Assembly: GCF_016741935.1 (NCBI RefSeq)
Contig: NZ_JAERRG010000032.1
Coordinates: 28,358-92,357, forward strand
Direction: 5' to 3'
DNA from: Streptomyces endocoffeicus
GTDB taxonomy: Bacteria; Actinomycetota; Actinomycetes; Streptomycetales; Streptomycetaceae
Length of the DNA stretch: 64,000 nt
Of the stretch, positions 8,286 through 16,814 are shown in pieces (the stretch's first letter is position 1; each line of letters starts with the position of its first letter). The position numbers were made by a program, and so were the translations under genes. The notes under the pieces were generated by a model, which was not told the DNA's origin, made no database searches, and was given only the letters and a program-made list of their open reading frames with translations.

Positions 8286-9260
8286 GTGTTGTCGAGTCCT
8301 CTGCGTGACTACATCCTCACGAAGTCCCGGAACCCGGTGACCCTGCTCAACTCCGCGGCCCGGCTCTTCGGCGGGGCGGTCACCCTCAGCCCCCTCGGTC
8401 CGCTCCACGAGGGCGACCACGAGCTGCGCGGCGTCGCGGCCCCGGGCTTCGCCGTCGGCTACTTCGCCTCCTCGCTGTCGGTGCAGGTCGGCGCGGCCCC
8501 CGGCAGAGACTCGTACTTCGTCAACCTGGGCCTGGCCGGCGAGATCGCCGCGCGCCGCGGCGACCGGCAGGCCGTCCTCGGCCAGGCCAGGGCCGGGGTC
8601 TACAACCCCGGCGACGCCCAGGAACTCCGCCAGAACCGGCACGGGACGCGCTTCCTCGGCCTGCGGATCGACGCCGGGCTCGTCCGGCGCGAGCTCGCGG
8701 CGCTCACCGGGCGCCCGGATGCCCCCGCCGTCCGCTTCGACCTGCCGCTCGACCTGTCCCAACCGCGGGGCAGGGCGGTGAAGCTGCTGATCGAGTCCCT
8801 GATCGAGCAGCTCGACTCCGGTGACCCGCTGTTCCAGCGGCAGGAGCTGCAGCAGAGCCAGCTGCGCTGCATCGTGACCGCTCTACTGCTGGCCCAGCCG
8901 CACACCCACACCGTCACATTGCACGCCGCCCCCGCCACACCGCACCCCAAGGCGCTGCGGTCGGCCCTTGCCTTCGTCGAGGACAACCTGCCGGAGCCGC
9001 TCTCCCTGGGCCGGATCGCGGAGGCGGCCGGGTGCAGCGCACGGACGCTCAGCGGCATGTTCCGGGAAGAGCTCGACACGTCGCCCATGAGTTACGTTCG
9101 CGGCCTCCGCCTGGACCGCATACGCCACGACATCCTGACGACCGATGACCCAATCGGAGACATCGCGTATCGCTGGGGCGTCACCCATCTCGGCAGATTC
9201 GCGAGCGAGTACCGTTCGCGATTCGGTGAGCTTCCGTCGGCTACCGCCGCCCGAAGATAG
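8286..9260 (+). CDS. AraC-family transcriptional regulator
   Basis: The 324-residue protein has an N-terminal cupin-like ligand domain (AraC_binding_2 type, about 1-190, with FAVGYFASSLSVQV and GVYNPGDAQELRQN). Its C-terminal AraC/XylS double helix-turn-helix spans about 225-320 (LSLGRIAEAAGCSARTLSGMF, then IGDIAYRWGVTHLGRFASEY). The GTG start has an excellent AGGAGGTGA site five bases upstream. It lies 32 bases after the rightward hydrolase in the same orientation, so it may be co-transcribed and autoregulated. It is the natural candidate for controlling the divergent 5348-5533 promoter, probably as an activator that senses the aromatic substrate. Target and effector are inferred. Confidence 0.92.
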   Translation: MLSSPLRDYILTKSRNPVTLLNSAARLFGGAVTLSPLGPLHEGDHELRGVAAPGFAVGYFASSLSVQVGAAPGRDSYFVNLGLAGEIAARRGDRQAVLGQARAGVYNPGDAQELRQNRHGTRFLGLRIDAGLVRRELAALTGRPDAPAVRFDLPLDLSQPRGRAVKLLIESLIEQLDSGDPLFQRQELQQSQLRCIVTALLLAQPHTHTVTLHAAPATPHPKALRSALAFVEDNLPEPLSLGRIAEAAGCSARTLSGMFREELDTSPMSYVRGLRLDRIRHDILTTDDPIGDIAYRWGVTHLGRFASEYRSRFGELPSATAARR

Positions 9261-9289
9261 CTTCCACACCGTCGCAGGGGTCACGTCCT

Positions 9290-9620
9290 CTGAAGTGGTG
9301 TTTCGATAGGACGGCGACTCCCGTCGCAGTAGCCCCTGTTTGAGGCTATTCGTCCAGTTGTGGGGTGTGCTGTCGGTGTCCTGCTCAGGGGTGCAGGCGG
9401 CGTGGCATTCAGCGAGGATGGCCGGGCCGATGTAGCGGCGCTGCCCGGTCCATTCGCCGGTCTGCTCGGCCAGTACAGCGGTGACCAGGCGGGTGAGCGC
9501 AGCGCGGTCGGGGAAGATGCCCACGACGTCGGTGCGGCGACGGATCTCTTTGTCCAGGCGCTCTTGGGGATTGCTCGACCAGATCTGCTTCCACCCGGCC
9601 CTCGGGTAGATCGGGTGTGA
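9290..9620 (-). pseudogene. IS256-family (Mutator-type) transposase C-terminal remnant
   Basis: On the minus strand this stretch reads GWKQIWSSNPQERLDKEIRR, then RTDVVGIFPDRAALTRLV and AVLAEQTGEWTGQRRYIG. These are the hallmark C-terminal segments of IS256/MULE transposases, including the final catalytic Glu region. There is no N-terminal three quarters: the coding signal ends near 9620, where it abuts other fragments. It is a dead remnant marking an old insertion next to the AraC gene. The reading stays open on both sides, but the flanking translation is not transposase-like. Confidence 0.8.
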
Positions 9621-9659
9621 TACTGGTGGGTTCGCGTATTCAACTGTCACCAGTTCTCC

Positions 9660-9850
9660 GAGGGGTCCAGCCTGGTGGTGACCGCCAGTGGCCCCCAGAG
9701 GCGTATCAGCTCCAGGCGCTCGGTCTGCGGCATCGGTGCGGCCCGGCTGATGTGCACTGGAGGAAGCCGGAAAGGCCGGGTGAGCTTGCTGGCCGAACAC
9801 CACAGCAGGAAGTTCCGGATGGTGTTGCGGGCGTGCTGGTTGTGTTCGGC
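9660..9850 (-). pseudogene. Fragment resembling a tyrosine recombinase/integrase
   Basis: A minus-strand reading contains the segment WHAEHNQHARNTIRNFLLWC followed by KLTRPFRLPPVHISRAAPM and QTERLELI. This looks like the core-binding domain of an actinobacterial site-specific integrase (RGTIRNFLxWA...RFRLP pattern). No catalytic Arg/His/Tyr domain is present. The fragment is cut on the right by the DDE transposase copy starting near 9868. The identification rests on pattern resemblance only and is tentative; it could be part of another DNA-binding protein. Confidence 0.4.
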
Positions 9851-9867
9851 GTGCCAGGCGTCGCCGT

Positions 9868-10460
9868 CTTGCGTCGCCATCGGCTGGTCACCCCGGGCAC
9901 GCTGCTGACCTGGCACCGGCGTTTGGTGCGCTGGAAGTGGCGCCAGACGGCGGTCAGATCGGGTCGTCCACCATTGCCGGAAGGGACAGTTGCGCTCATC
10001 CAGCGCCTGGCGAGCGAGAACCCGAGACCGTCTTCCGCAAACGTCTCTACGTCTTCTTCGTCATGGAGATCGCCACCCGGCGCGTCCACGCCCTGGGCGT
10101 CACCGCCCACCCCACCGGCGCATGGGTCACCCAACTCGCCCGCAACCTGCTCATGGACTTCGAAGACAAAGCTGGGCGCTTCCGGTTCCTCATCCGGGAC
10201 CGGGACAGCAAGTTCACCGCCGCATTCGACGCCGTCTTCGCCGGCAATGGCACTGCCGTCATCCCGACTCCGCCGCAAAGCCCACGGTCCAACGCGTTCG
10301 CCGAACGATGGATACGCACAGCCCGCGCCGAATGCACCGACAGATTCCTCATCACCGGCGAATGACACCTGAGTACGGTCCTCACCAGGTACACCGAGCA
10401 CTACAACTCCGGACGAGTAGGCGCCAGCAGGTACTCGGCGGACTGCTCAACGAGTACCAC
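9868..10460 (+). pseudogene. DDE (rve integrase-core) transposase, deleted copy A
   Basis: The segment begins abruptly at LRRHRLVTPGTLLTWHRRLV, with the N-terminal 40 residues lost. It runs to LIQRLASENP, then jumps with a frame change to RKRLYVFFVMEIATRRVH (about 10035). The roughly 70 residues carrying the helix-turn-helix end and the first catalytic Asp are missing. The second Asp (FLIRDRDSKFT) and the Glu (NAFAERWIRTAR) remain. A CGA-to-TGA type stop at about 10363 replaces the Arg present in copy B, and the 3' end (QQVLGGLLNEY) is frameshifted. It belongs to the IS3/IS481-like group and is the same element as the copy at 15130-15991, in opposite orientation. It cannot encode an active enzyme. 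Confidence 0.85.
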
Positions 10461-10624
10461 ACCACGCCACCCCGACCGTCTCACCATCCCCAGGAAACGC
10501 CCAGCTCAGCAGCCTGATCGGAATATTGACACCCTTCAGGTCCCCAGCAACGCTCTAATCCTGGTCTCAGGTTGATCGGGGACAATGAGCGGCAAAAGCA
10601 TCGACTGGAAGAGGGCGGGCCGGC

Positions 10625-11317
10625 GTGCGGATCATGATCGCGGATGATGACGTGGCCATCCGTGAGTCGCTGGAGCGGGTGCTCCAGGTCGAGGGTTACG
10701 ACACCAGCACCGTCGCCAACGGTCTCGCCGTGCTCGACGGGGTCGGTGGGGCCGGCGGTGACACGCTGGATCTGCTGCTCCTCGACGTGATGATGCCCCG
10801 CCTCGGCGGGTTGGAGACCTGCCGGCGGTTACGGGCCGCGGGTCGGGATCTGCCGGTGCTGATGCTGACCGCCCGTGACCAGGTCTCCGACCGGGTCACG
10901 GGGCTGGACGCGGGCGCCGACGACTACCTGCCCAAGCCGTTCGCCACCGAGGAGTTGCTGGCCCGGGTGCGGGCCCTGCTGCGCCGGCGCACGCCGACCG
11001 ACGGGGAGTCGCAGATCCTGTCGTTCGCCGACGTCCGGCTCGATCCCGACAGGTTCGAGGCGTGGCGGGGCGGGCGGCCGCTGCACCTGACCCGGACCGA
11101 GTTCTCCCTCCTGGAGGTCCTCGTGTGCAACGCGACCCGGGTCTTGACCCGCGACGCGCTGTTCGAGGCGATCTGGGGCTTCGGCATGAGCTCCACCGCC
11201 AACAACCTCCAGGTATACGTGAGCTACCTGCGTCGCAAGATGGAGGCCGAGGGTGAGCCGCGATTGATCTACACGCTGCGCGGCCTGGGATACACGTTGC
11301 GGGAGACTCCTCCGTGA
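10625..11317 (+). CDS. OmpR/PhoB-family response regulator
   Basis: The 230-residue protein has a receiver domain (about 1-120) with acidic pocket ADDD, phosphoacceptor D54 in LLLDVMMP, T82 and K104 (YLPKPF). The C-terminal winged helix (about 130-226) has LTRTEFSLLEVLVCN and LRRKMEAEGEPRLIYTLRG. The GTG start follows a GAGGGCGGG site. The histidine kinase gene begins inside its stop (GTGA), forming a classic coupled two-component pair. The downstream convergent MMPL exporter is the likely target, as such actinobacterial systems often control adjacent transporters, but no operator was identified. The pair is bounded by transposase remnants. Confidence 0.95.
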   Translation: MRIMIADDDVAIRESLERVLQVEGYDTSTVANGLAVLDGVGGAGGDTLDLLLLDVMMPRLGGLETCRRLRAAGRDLPVLMLTARDQVSDRVTGLDAGADDYLPKPFATEELLARVRALLRRRTPTDGESQILSFADVRLDPDRFEAWRGGRPLHLTRTEFSLLEVLVCNATRVLTRDALFEAIWGFGMSSTANNLQVYVSYLRRKMEAEGEPRLIYTLRGLGYTLRETPP

Positions 11318-12717
11318 GCAGGCCCGTCGGCCGGGAACCGCGCCGGCTGACCCGATGGTGGCGCCGGCGGTCCCTGCGGACCAGGCTGACGGTGATCGCG
11401 GCGACGGCCATCGCGGTCAGCGTGTTCGTGGCCTTCCAGGTGGCCAGCGAGCTGCTGGACTGGGAGCTGCAGGACACCGCCGAGAATCAGCTGCGCGCCG
11501 ACTCCCGCGTCCTGGCGACGAACGCGGAGCGCGCCGGTCTGGCGCAGGTCCAGCTACCGCCGTATCCCGGATCCGGTCGGCTGGTGCGGGTCATCCTGCC
11601 CGACGGCTCGACCCGGACGCCGGCCGGCCAACCCGCGCTGCCCCCGGTCAGCGAGCACGCCGGGCGCGTGGCGCAGGGCGCGTCGGCCGACCTGATGGAG
11701 TCGAAGGACGGCGACGACGACGGCTACCGCATCTACACTCTGCGGGCGGGCGACGGCGCGGTCCAGGTGGCCCGCGTCGCGGACGACAGCCCGATCAACC
11801 GGTTCGGGTTGGGCATGCTGCTGATCGGGCTGCTCTGCGTGGTCGGCGGCGCCCTTGTCGGGCGGACCGTGGCGCGGACCGGGCTGGCACCGATCGACCG
11901 GCTGACCGCCGCAGCGGTACGTGTCGCGCACACCCGGGATCTCGACGCCGACATCCCGGATGAGGGCGGTGGGGAGATCCGGCGGCTGATCCAGTCGATC
12001 AACGACATGCTCGCCGCGCTCCGGGACTCCCGGCGGGCCCAGCGGCTGCTCGCCGAGGACGCCGCCCACGAGCTCAAGACCCCGCTCACCAGCCTGCGCC
12101 TCAACGTCGAGCTGCTGATCCGGCTCGATCGGCGCGGCACCCTGGACAGCGCACTGCCGGCGGAGAGCCGGACCCGGCTGCTCAACGATCTCGGCGCCCA
12201 GGTGGCCGAGTTGAGCACCCTTGCCGCCGAGCTGACCGACCTGGCGCGCGGTGACGTCAGCGACGAGAGCACCGAGCTGCTCGACCTCGTCGACGTGGTG
12301 GTGGCCGCCGCGACCCGGGCGCGTTCTCACGTGCCCGACATCGAGGTCGCGCTCGACGTGACCTCCGTGTGGGTGAGCGGGCGTCCCGCTGCGCTCCAGC
12401 GGGCGGTGCTCAACCTCATCGACAACGCCGGCAAGTGGTCCCCCGCGGACCAGCCGGTCCAGGTCCGGCTCCGTGCCGAGGGCGCGTCGGCGGTGCTCGA
12501 GGTCGACGACGCCGGGCCGGGCATCGACGCCGCCGACGTACCGCGGGTGTTCGACCGGTTCTACCGTGCCGACAGCGCCCGGGCGTTGCCGGGATCCGGT
12601 CTGGGGCTGTCGATCGTGCAGCGGGTCGTCGACGCCCACGGCGGCCGGGCCACCGTCGCCCGCTCCGCACGCGGTGGCGCGCTGCTTCGGGTCGACCTTC
12701 CGGCCGCGGTGCGCTGA
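11314..12717 (+). CDS. Membrane sensor histidine kinase
   Basis: The 467-residue kinase has two predicted membrane segments (about 25-45 and 165-184) flanking an extracytoplasmic sensor of about 120 residues. A HAMP linker follows, then the HisKA helix with phosphoacceptor H252 in AAHELKTPLTSLRLNVE. The HATPase domain shows N box NLIDNAGKW, G1 DDAGPGIDAADV and G2 GSGLGLSIVQR. The GTG start overlaps the regulator stop. It would sense an envelope signal and phosphorylate the 10625-11317 regulator. The sensor domain has no recognisable ligand motif. The cognate output is inferred to be the MMPL gene transcribed towards it. Confidence 0.95.
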   Translation: MSRPVGREPRRLTRWWRRRSLRTRLTVIAATAIAVSVFVAFQVASELLDWELQDTAENQLRADSRVLATNAERAGLAQVQLPPYPGSGRLVRVILPDGSTRTPAGQPALPPVSEHAGRVAQGASADLMESKDGDDDGYRIYTLRAGDGAVQVARVADDSPINRFGLGMLLIGLLCVVGGALVGRTVARTGLAPIDRLTAAAVRVAHTRDLDADIPDEGGGEIRRLIQSINDMLAALRDSRRAQRLLAEDAAHELKTPLTSLRLNVELLIRLDRRGTLDSALPAESRTRLLNDLGAQVAELSTLAAELTDLARGDVSDESTELLDLVDVVVAAATRARSHVPDIEVALDVTSVWVSGRPAALQRAVLNLIDNAGKWSPADQPVQVRLRAEGASAVLEVDDAGPGIDAADVPRVFDRFYRADSARALPGSGLGLSIVQRVVDAHGGRATVARSARGGALLRVDLPAAVR

Positions 12718-12734
12718 CCCGCCCCGGCGGCGCG

Positions 12735-12866
12735 GCGCAGGACAAGGGACGGCGGCCCTCGGGCATGGCTCCGCGCGGCTCACCGCCGGGGCAGGACACC
12801 GCGGTGCGCCGACCCCAGCCCCAGCGCGTGGCGCAGGACCAAAGGGCGGCGGCCGTCGGGCCCATG
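12735..12866 (+). repeat. Imperfect direct repeat downstream of the kinase gene
   Basis: A roughly 33-base unit beginning GCGCAGGACAAGGGACGGCG at 12735 recurs at 12831 as GCGCAGGACCAAAGGGCGGC. Both copies continue with GGCC-TCGGGC-ATG after small insertions. The copies are 96 bases apart in the 206-base gap between the convergent kinase and MMPL genes. No gene is seen here. The repeat could be a decayed duplication of a short coding end; no function is assigned. Confidence 0.5.
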
Positions 12867-12868
12867 AG

Positions 12869-12904
12869 AAAAATCCGGGACGGGCCTGGGTCCCCGTCCC
12901 GGAT
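12869..12904 (-). terminator. Rho-independent terminator of the MMPL gene
   Basis: A perfect 12-bp stem lies at 12873-12884 and 12893-12904 (ATCCGGGACGGG paired with its complement, 8-base loop). On the minus strand it is followed directly by a run of five T (complement of 12869-12873). It sits 19 bases beyond the MMPL stop codon in the correct orientation. The absence of T on the other side indicates it serves the leftward transcript only. Confidence 0.85.
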
Positions 12905-12923
12905 CTCGTCCGTGCCGCCGCGC

Positions 12924-15074
12924 TCACCGTTGCAGCGCGGGCTCCTCGTCGTCGCCGAGCGACTGTTGACCGTCCGGCAGCTCCGCCGCTGGACGGGACA
13001 GCCGGCTCGGCCACCAGATCCGCCGGCCGATCAGCAGCGTGAGGGCGGGCACCAGGACCGACCGCACCAGCAGGGCGTCGAGCAGCACGCCGAAGGCGAC
13101 CAGGAACCCGACCTCGATCAGCATCACCAGCGGAAGTGTGGCGAGGACCGCGAACGTGGCCGCCAGGACCAGGCCTGCCGAGGTGATGACGCCACCGGTG
13201 GCCGAGAGGGCTTTGAGCATGCCTTCCCTGGTGCCGAGACGCACGGTCTCCTCCCGGGCCCGGCTGGCCAGGAAGATGTTGTAGTCGACGCCGAGCGCCA
13301 CCAGGAACAGGAATGCCAGCACCGGCGCCGAATAGTCGATGCCCTTGAACCCGAGGATCGTGTCGAAGACGAAGACGCTGCCGCCGAAGGCTGCGGCGAA
13401 TGAGACGATCACGGTGGACATCAGGACCAGCGGGGCCACGATCGCGCGCAGCAGCAGCCCGAGGACGATCAGGACGACGGCGAGCACCAGCGGGATCACC
13501 AGCTTCTCGTCGCGGCTGGTGGTCACCTCGGTGTCGAGGTTCTCCGCACTCGGCCCGCCGACGATCGCCTCCGCCCCGCTCACCGCGTGCACGGCGGTGC
13601 GCACCCGCTTGATCGTGTCGTACTCCGCGACGGTGTCCGGCGCGTCCGTCGGGAACACGGAGATGTTGGCCCAGCCACGGCTGGTCTGCTCCGGGATGGC
13701 CAGGGCCACACCGCGAGTGTCCTTGACGATGTCGAGCACCCGCTCCTGGTGCGCCGGCCGAGTGAAGATCGTCATCGGCTGGCCGCCGAGCTCCGGGAAG
13801 TGCTGGCGGAGAACGGTGAAGCCGGTGACCGACTCCGGCGCGGACAGGAACTGGTCCTGCTCCCGCAGGGCGCCGGTGTTGCCCGCCAGCCCGATGGCGA
13901 GCACGCCGAGGACTCCGAGCGAGCCGAGTGTCGCCACCCACCGGCGGCGGCTGATGGCGGTGCCGAGCCGTCCCCACAGCCCCGGCTTCTCCTCCACGGC
14001 CGTGCTGAACCGCGGGATGGCCGGCCAGAAGATCCGCCTGCCGAGCACCACGAGCACCGCCGGGAACAGCGTCAGCATGGCCACCAGCGCGCACAGGATG
14101 CCGGCCGCACCGATCGGGCCCAACCCGCTGGTGCTGTTCAGGTCCGCGACGAGCAGGCAGAGCAGGCCGGCGACCACGGTGGCCGCGGACGCGATGATGG
14201 CCGGCGCCGCGCCGCGTAACGCGTGGACCATCGCGACCCGGACGTTCTCATGGTGGTGCAGTGCCTCCCGATATCGAGCGATGAGCAACAGCGCGTAGTC
14301 CGTGCCGACGCCGAATACCAGGATCGTCAGCAGCGCCGAGTTCTGGTCGTTGACCACGATGCCGAAGCCCTTGACGAGCAGGTAGACGGTCGCCATCGCG
14401 GTCAGTGCGGCCGCGCCAACGGCCACCAGCGGAATGAACCACAACACCGGGCTGCGGTAGGTGAGGATGAGCAGGAGCGTGACGACGACGACGGTGGTAA
14501 GGAGGACCTGCACGTCGATGCCGTCGAAGACGGCGTCCATGTCGCCGTCGATCGCGCCCGGGCCGGTCACGTCGAGTTCCAGGCCGGCGGGGCGGTCCTT
14601 CGCGGCGTCACGCAACGGGCCGACGATGGCCTCCGGTTCGCCGTAGATCGTGCTCACCTCGAGGGTGAACATCATCGCCTTGCCGTCGGTGGAGCGTTTC
14701 GTCGGTGAGCCCTCATCGTCCTCGCCGGCCGCCGCCGTCGCCTTCGGGGGGTACCGCTTGGCAAGGGTGTTGTAGTGGCGCTCGACCGTCGCGCGGTCGG
14801 CGTCGGTCATGCCGCCGGCGCGGTGGTACACGAAGACGAACGTGTTGTTGTCGCCGTCGGGGAGACTGTCCTCCAGCACCGCCACCTTGGTGGACTCGGC
14901 ACTGGCCGGCAGGGTGTCCACGGCGCTGTCGGTGGTGACCGAGCTCAACTTTCCACTCAGCGGCACCATGCCCGCCGCCAGCACCAACCACAAGCCAATC
15001 ACCAACCACGGCACCCACCGGCCTGCCAACCGACCGGCCGGCGCTTCGCCGGACGGTGCTGTGTTGACTGCCAT
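12924..15074 (-). CDS. MMPL/RND-family membrane exporter
   Basis: The 716-residue protein has MMPL architecture. An N-terminal membrane helix (about 20-40, WLVIGLWLVLAAGMVPLSG) precedes a large extracytoplasmic loop with TLPASAESTKVA. Helix bundles follow around 180-350 (LLTTVVVVTLLLILTYRSPV, GTDYALLLIARYRE). A second loop and second bundle then follow (FLFLVALGVDYNIFLASRAREE, about 545-570). GxDYxxxL motifs in both halves are the conserved proton-relay/TM4 and TM10 regions. Such proteins export lipids, siderophores or antibiotics. The ATG at 15074 has AGGAGG six bases upstream, better placed than the GTG one codon earlier. It is convergent with the two-component genes and ends in its own terminator. 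Confidence 0.93.
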   Translation of the reverse strand: MAVNTAPSGEAPAGRLAGRWVPWLVIGLWLVLAAGMVPLSGKLSSVTTDSAVDTLPASAESTKVAVLEDSLPDGDNNTFVFVYHRAGGMTDADRATVERHYNTLAKRYPPKATAAAGEDDEGSPTKRSTDGKAMMFTLEVSTIYGEPEAIVGPLRDAAKDRPAGLELDVTGPGAIDGDMDAVFDGIDVQVLLTTVVVVTLLLILTYRSPVLWFIPLVAVGAAALTAMATVYLLVKGFGIVVNDQNSALLTILVFGVGTDYALLLIARYREALHHHENVRVAMVHALRGAAPAIIASAATVVAGLLCLLVADLNSTSGLGPIGAAGILCALVAMLTLFPAVLVVLGRRIFWPAIPRFSTAVEEKPGLWGRLGTAISRRRWVATLGSLGVLGVLAIGLAGNTGALREQDQFLSAPESVTGFTVLRQHFPELGGQPMTIFTRPAHQERVLDIVKDTRGVALAIPEQTSRGWANISVFPTDAPDTVAEYDTIKRVRTAVHAVSGAEAIVGGPSAENLDTEVTTSRDEKLVIPLVLAVVLIVLGLLLRAIVAPLVLMSTVIVSFAAAFGGSVFVFDTILGFKGIDYSAPVLAFLFLVALGVDYNIFLASRAREETVRLGTREGMLKALSATGGVITSAGLVLAATFAVLATLPLVMLIEVGFLVAFGVLLDALLVRSVLVPALTLLIGRRIWWPSRLSRPAAELPDGQQSLGDDEEPALQR

Positions 15075-15129
15075 CACTAGCCTCCTACATACGGGTTACA
15101 TCGCTTATCTGGATGCCTACTTCGTACCG

Positions 15130-15991
15130 AGCGAACCTGAGGCGACTGTTAATACGGCGCTCAGGCCGATTGGCCGATGGGGCACGTAGGTCCAGGCCGC
15201 GGTGGGCTCGTCCGGCGTTGTAGTGCTCGGCGTACTGGTCGAGGACCGTCCGCAGGTGTCGTTCACCCGTGATGAGGAGTCGGTCGGTGCATTCGGCGCG
15301 GGCTGTGCGTATCCAACGTTCGGCGAACGCGTTGGACCGTGGGCTTTGTGGCGGAGTCGGGATGACGGTTGTGCCGTTTCCGGCGAAGATGGCGTTGAAT
15401 GTGGCGGTGAACTTGGGTGACCCATGCGCCGGTCGGGTGGGCGGTGACGCCCAGGACATGGACGCGCCGGGTGGCAATCTCCATGACGAAGAACACGTAG
15501 AGACGCTTGAGGAAGACAGTTTTCACGTGCATGAAGTCGCAGGCCAGCAGCGTGTGGGCCTGGGAGTGAAGGAAGGAGCGCCAGGTCTGCTGGGATGCGC
15601 GTTGCGGTGCGGGCGGCAGGCGGCGCAGAACGCGCCGGATCGTCGCGGCGGCGACCCGATGGCCAAGCCGTCGTAGTTCGTCTTGGATTCTGACGTATCC
15701 CCAGGTGGGGTTCTCTCTCGCCAGGCGCTGGATGAGCGCGACTGTCTCTTCCGGTAACGGTGGCCGACCGGATCTGACCGCCGTCTGGCGCCACTTCCAG
15801 CGCACGAGACGGCGGTGCCAGATCAGCAGCGTGCCCGGGGTAACCAGCCGATGGCGACGTAAGACGGGTGGCAGGTGCTTGGCGAGAGCGGAGAGCACGG
15901 CACGGTCAGCCCATGAAAGCCGCGGCCGCTCGACCTGTCGGCGCAGCACAGCGACCTCATGCCGAAGGACAAGGATCTCGGCGTCGTTCAC
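15130..15991 (-). pseudogene. DDE (rve integrase-core) transposase, deleted copy B
   Basis: From GTG at 15991 the reading begins MNDAEILVLRHEVAVLRRQV and includes a helix-turn-helix (WGYVRIQDELRRLGHRVAAA). It also has the first catalytic Asp (LLACDFMHVKT) and RLYVFFVMEIATRR. At about 15415, after TGAWVTQ, about 26 residues carrying the second Asp are missing and the frame shifts. It resumes as KFTATFNAIFAGNGTTVIPT, NAFAERWIRTAR (catalytic Glu) and GRAHRGLDLRAP. It is the same family as the 9868-10460 copy but lost a different catalytic segment and lies in inverse orientation. Its right end abuts an IS5-type fragment, suggesting insertion into that older element. Confidence 0.87.
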
Positions 15992-16006
15992 GGCGCTTCA
16001 GGTCTG

Positions 16007-16204
16007 TCAGGGACCGTACCGTTTCGGCAGATCCGGCCAGGGCACCCCGGTCCGGGACCGGAAAAGCACCCCGTTGATCACTCTGCGGTGATCCGCCCAC
16101 TGCCCGCCCGGCTTGCCGTTGCCGGGCAGCAGGGGTTCGATCTTCTGCCACTGCGCGTCCGTGAGCTCGTGTCGCCGCACCATACGGGTGTCCTGCCCGA
16201 CCAA
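16007..16204 (-). pseudogene. IS5-family transposase N-terminal remnant
   Basis: The minus-strand reading MVRRHELTDAQWQKIEPLLP, with GQWADHRRVINGVLFRSRTG and VPWPDLPKRYGP, is the DUF4096-type N-terminal domain of IS5/IS1380-group transposases. The reading stops at the junction with the DDE copy B, and the catalytic remainder is absent. It is about 65 codons against the usual 250-280. Confidence 0.85.
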
Positions 16205-16246
16205 CCACGAGATCCACCCAGTCCACCAAGAGCCATCAGAAACGCC

Positions 16247-16708
16247 CTAGCTGCGGATGGCGATCGTGGCGTCGAGTTCCACCAGCGCGCCTTGCGGCAG
16301 TACATGGGCCGGCAAGGCGGTTCGAGCGTGACGACCCGCGTCGCCCAGGACGTCGAGCAACAGCTGTGAAGCCCCATCGATCACCGACGGCTGGTCCACG
16401 AAGGTGGCTGAACTCGTGGCCCAGGCATTGAGCTTCAGTATCTGCTGCACATTGTCGAGGCCGACCGCGTCGTTTATGCGCGCCAGGAGGTTGAGCGCAG
16501 CGGTTCTCGCTGCGGTCACTCCGTCGGCCAAGGTGGCATTGTCTCCCAAGCAGCCCTGTAGGGTCTCGCCTGAGGCGGTCCGTGAGATTTGGCCGGACAC
16601 GTAAAGCAGATCGCCCCATCGAACGGTCGCCTCGTACGCGTAGCGGGGCGCACCGAGCACCGGAAGCTCGATGGACAGCGCCTTGAGGCGCTCCTGCACG
16701 TCAGTCAT
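16247..16708 (-). CDS. RidA (YjgF/YER057c/UK114) family protein
   Basis: The 153-residue protein begins MTDVQERLKALSIELP. The Rid signature lies in the middle (LLYVSGQISRT) and the C-terminal half has ARTAALNLLARI and a final ALVELDATIAIRS. RidA-type proteins hydrolyse reactive enamine/imine intermediates from PLP or flavin enzymes. In this clade (about 150 residues, ending LVELDA) the members tend to sit in catabolic operons. The usual active-site Arg in the C-terminal region is present in GRHARTALPAHV. It ends the leftward operon with the M24-family enzyme and SsuABC-like importer, so it probably deals with an imine released from the imported compound. The ATG is preferred; a GTG 12 codons earlier is possible. 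Confidence 0.88.
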   Translation of the reverse strand: MTDVQERLKALSIELPVLGAPRYAYEATVRWGDLLYVSGQISRTASGETLQGCLGDNATLADGVTAARTAALNLLARINDAVGLDNVQQILKLNAWATSSATFVDQPSVIDGASQLLLDVLGDAGRHARTALPAHVLPQGALVELDATIAIRS

Positions 16709-16814
16709 GTTGCATCCCAGTTCAACAAGTCGGACGAGCGACACGATCGCGCGTTCTGTGCAGCACGCTGGAGCGGCTCCCTGCGAACGATGTGGCTCTT
16801 GGGCAGTTCAGCCG

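Noticed and set aside
8883..9260. Continuation of the IS256-type reading into the AraC gene
   Set aside because: The transposase signal stops near 9290; the rest is antisense to the AraC helix-turn-helix domain.
11554..14094. Minus-strand reading of 846 codons across the kinase gene and MMPL 3' end
   Set aside because: Antisense and out of frame to both genes, crosses a perfect terminator, and has low-complexity Arg/Gly composition.
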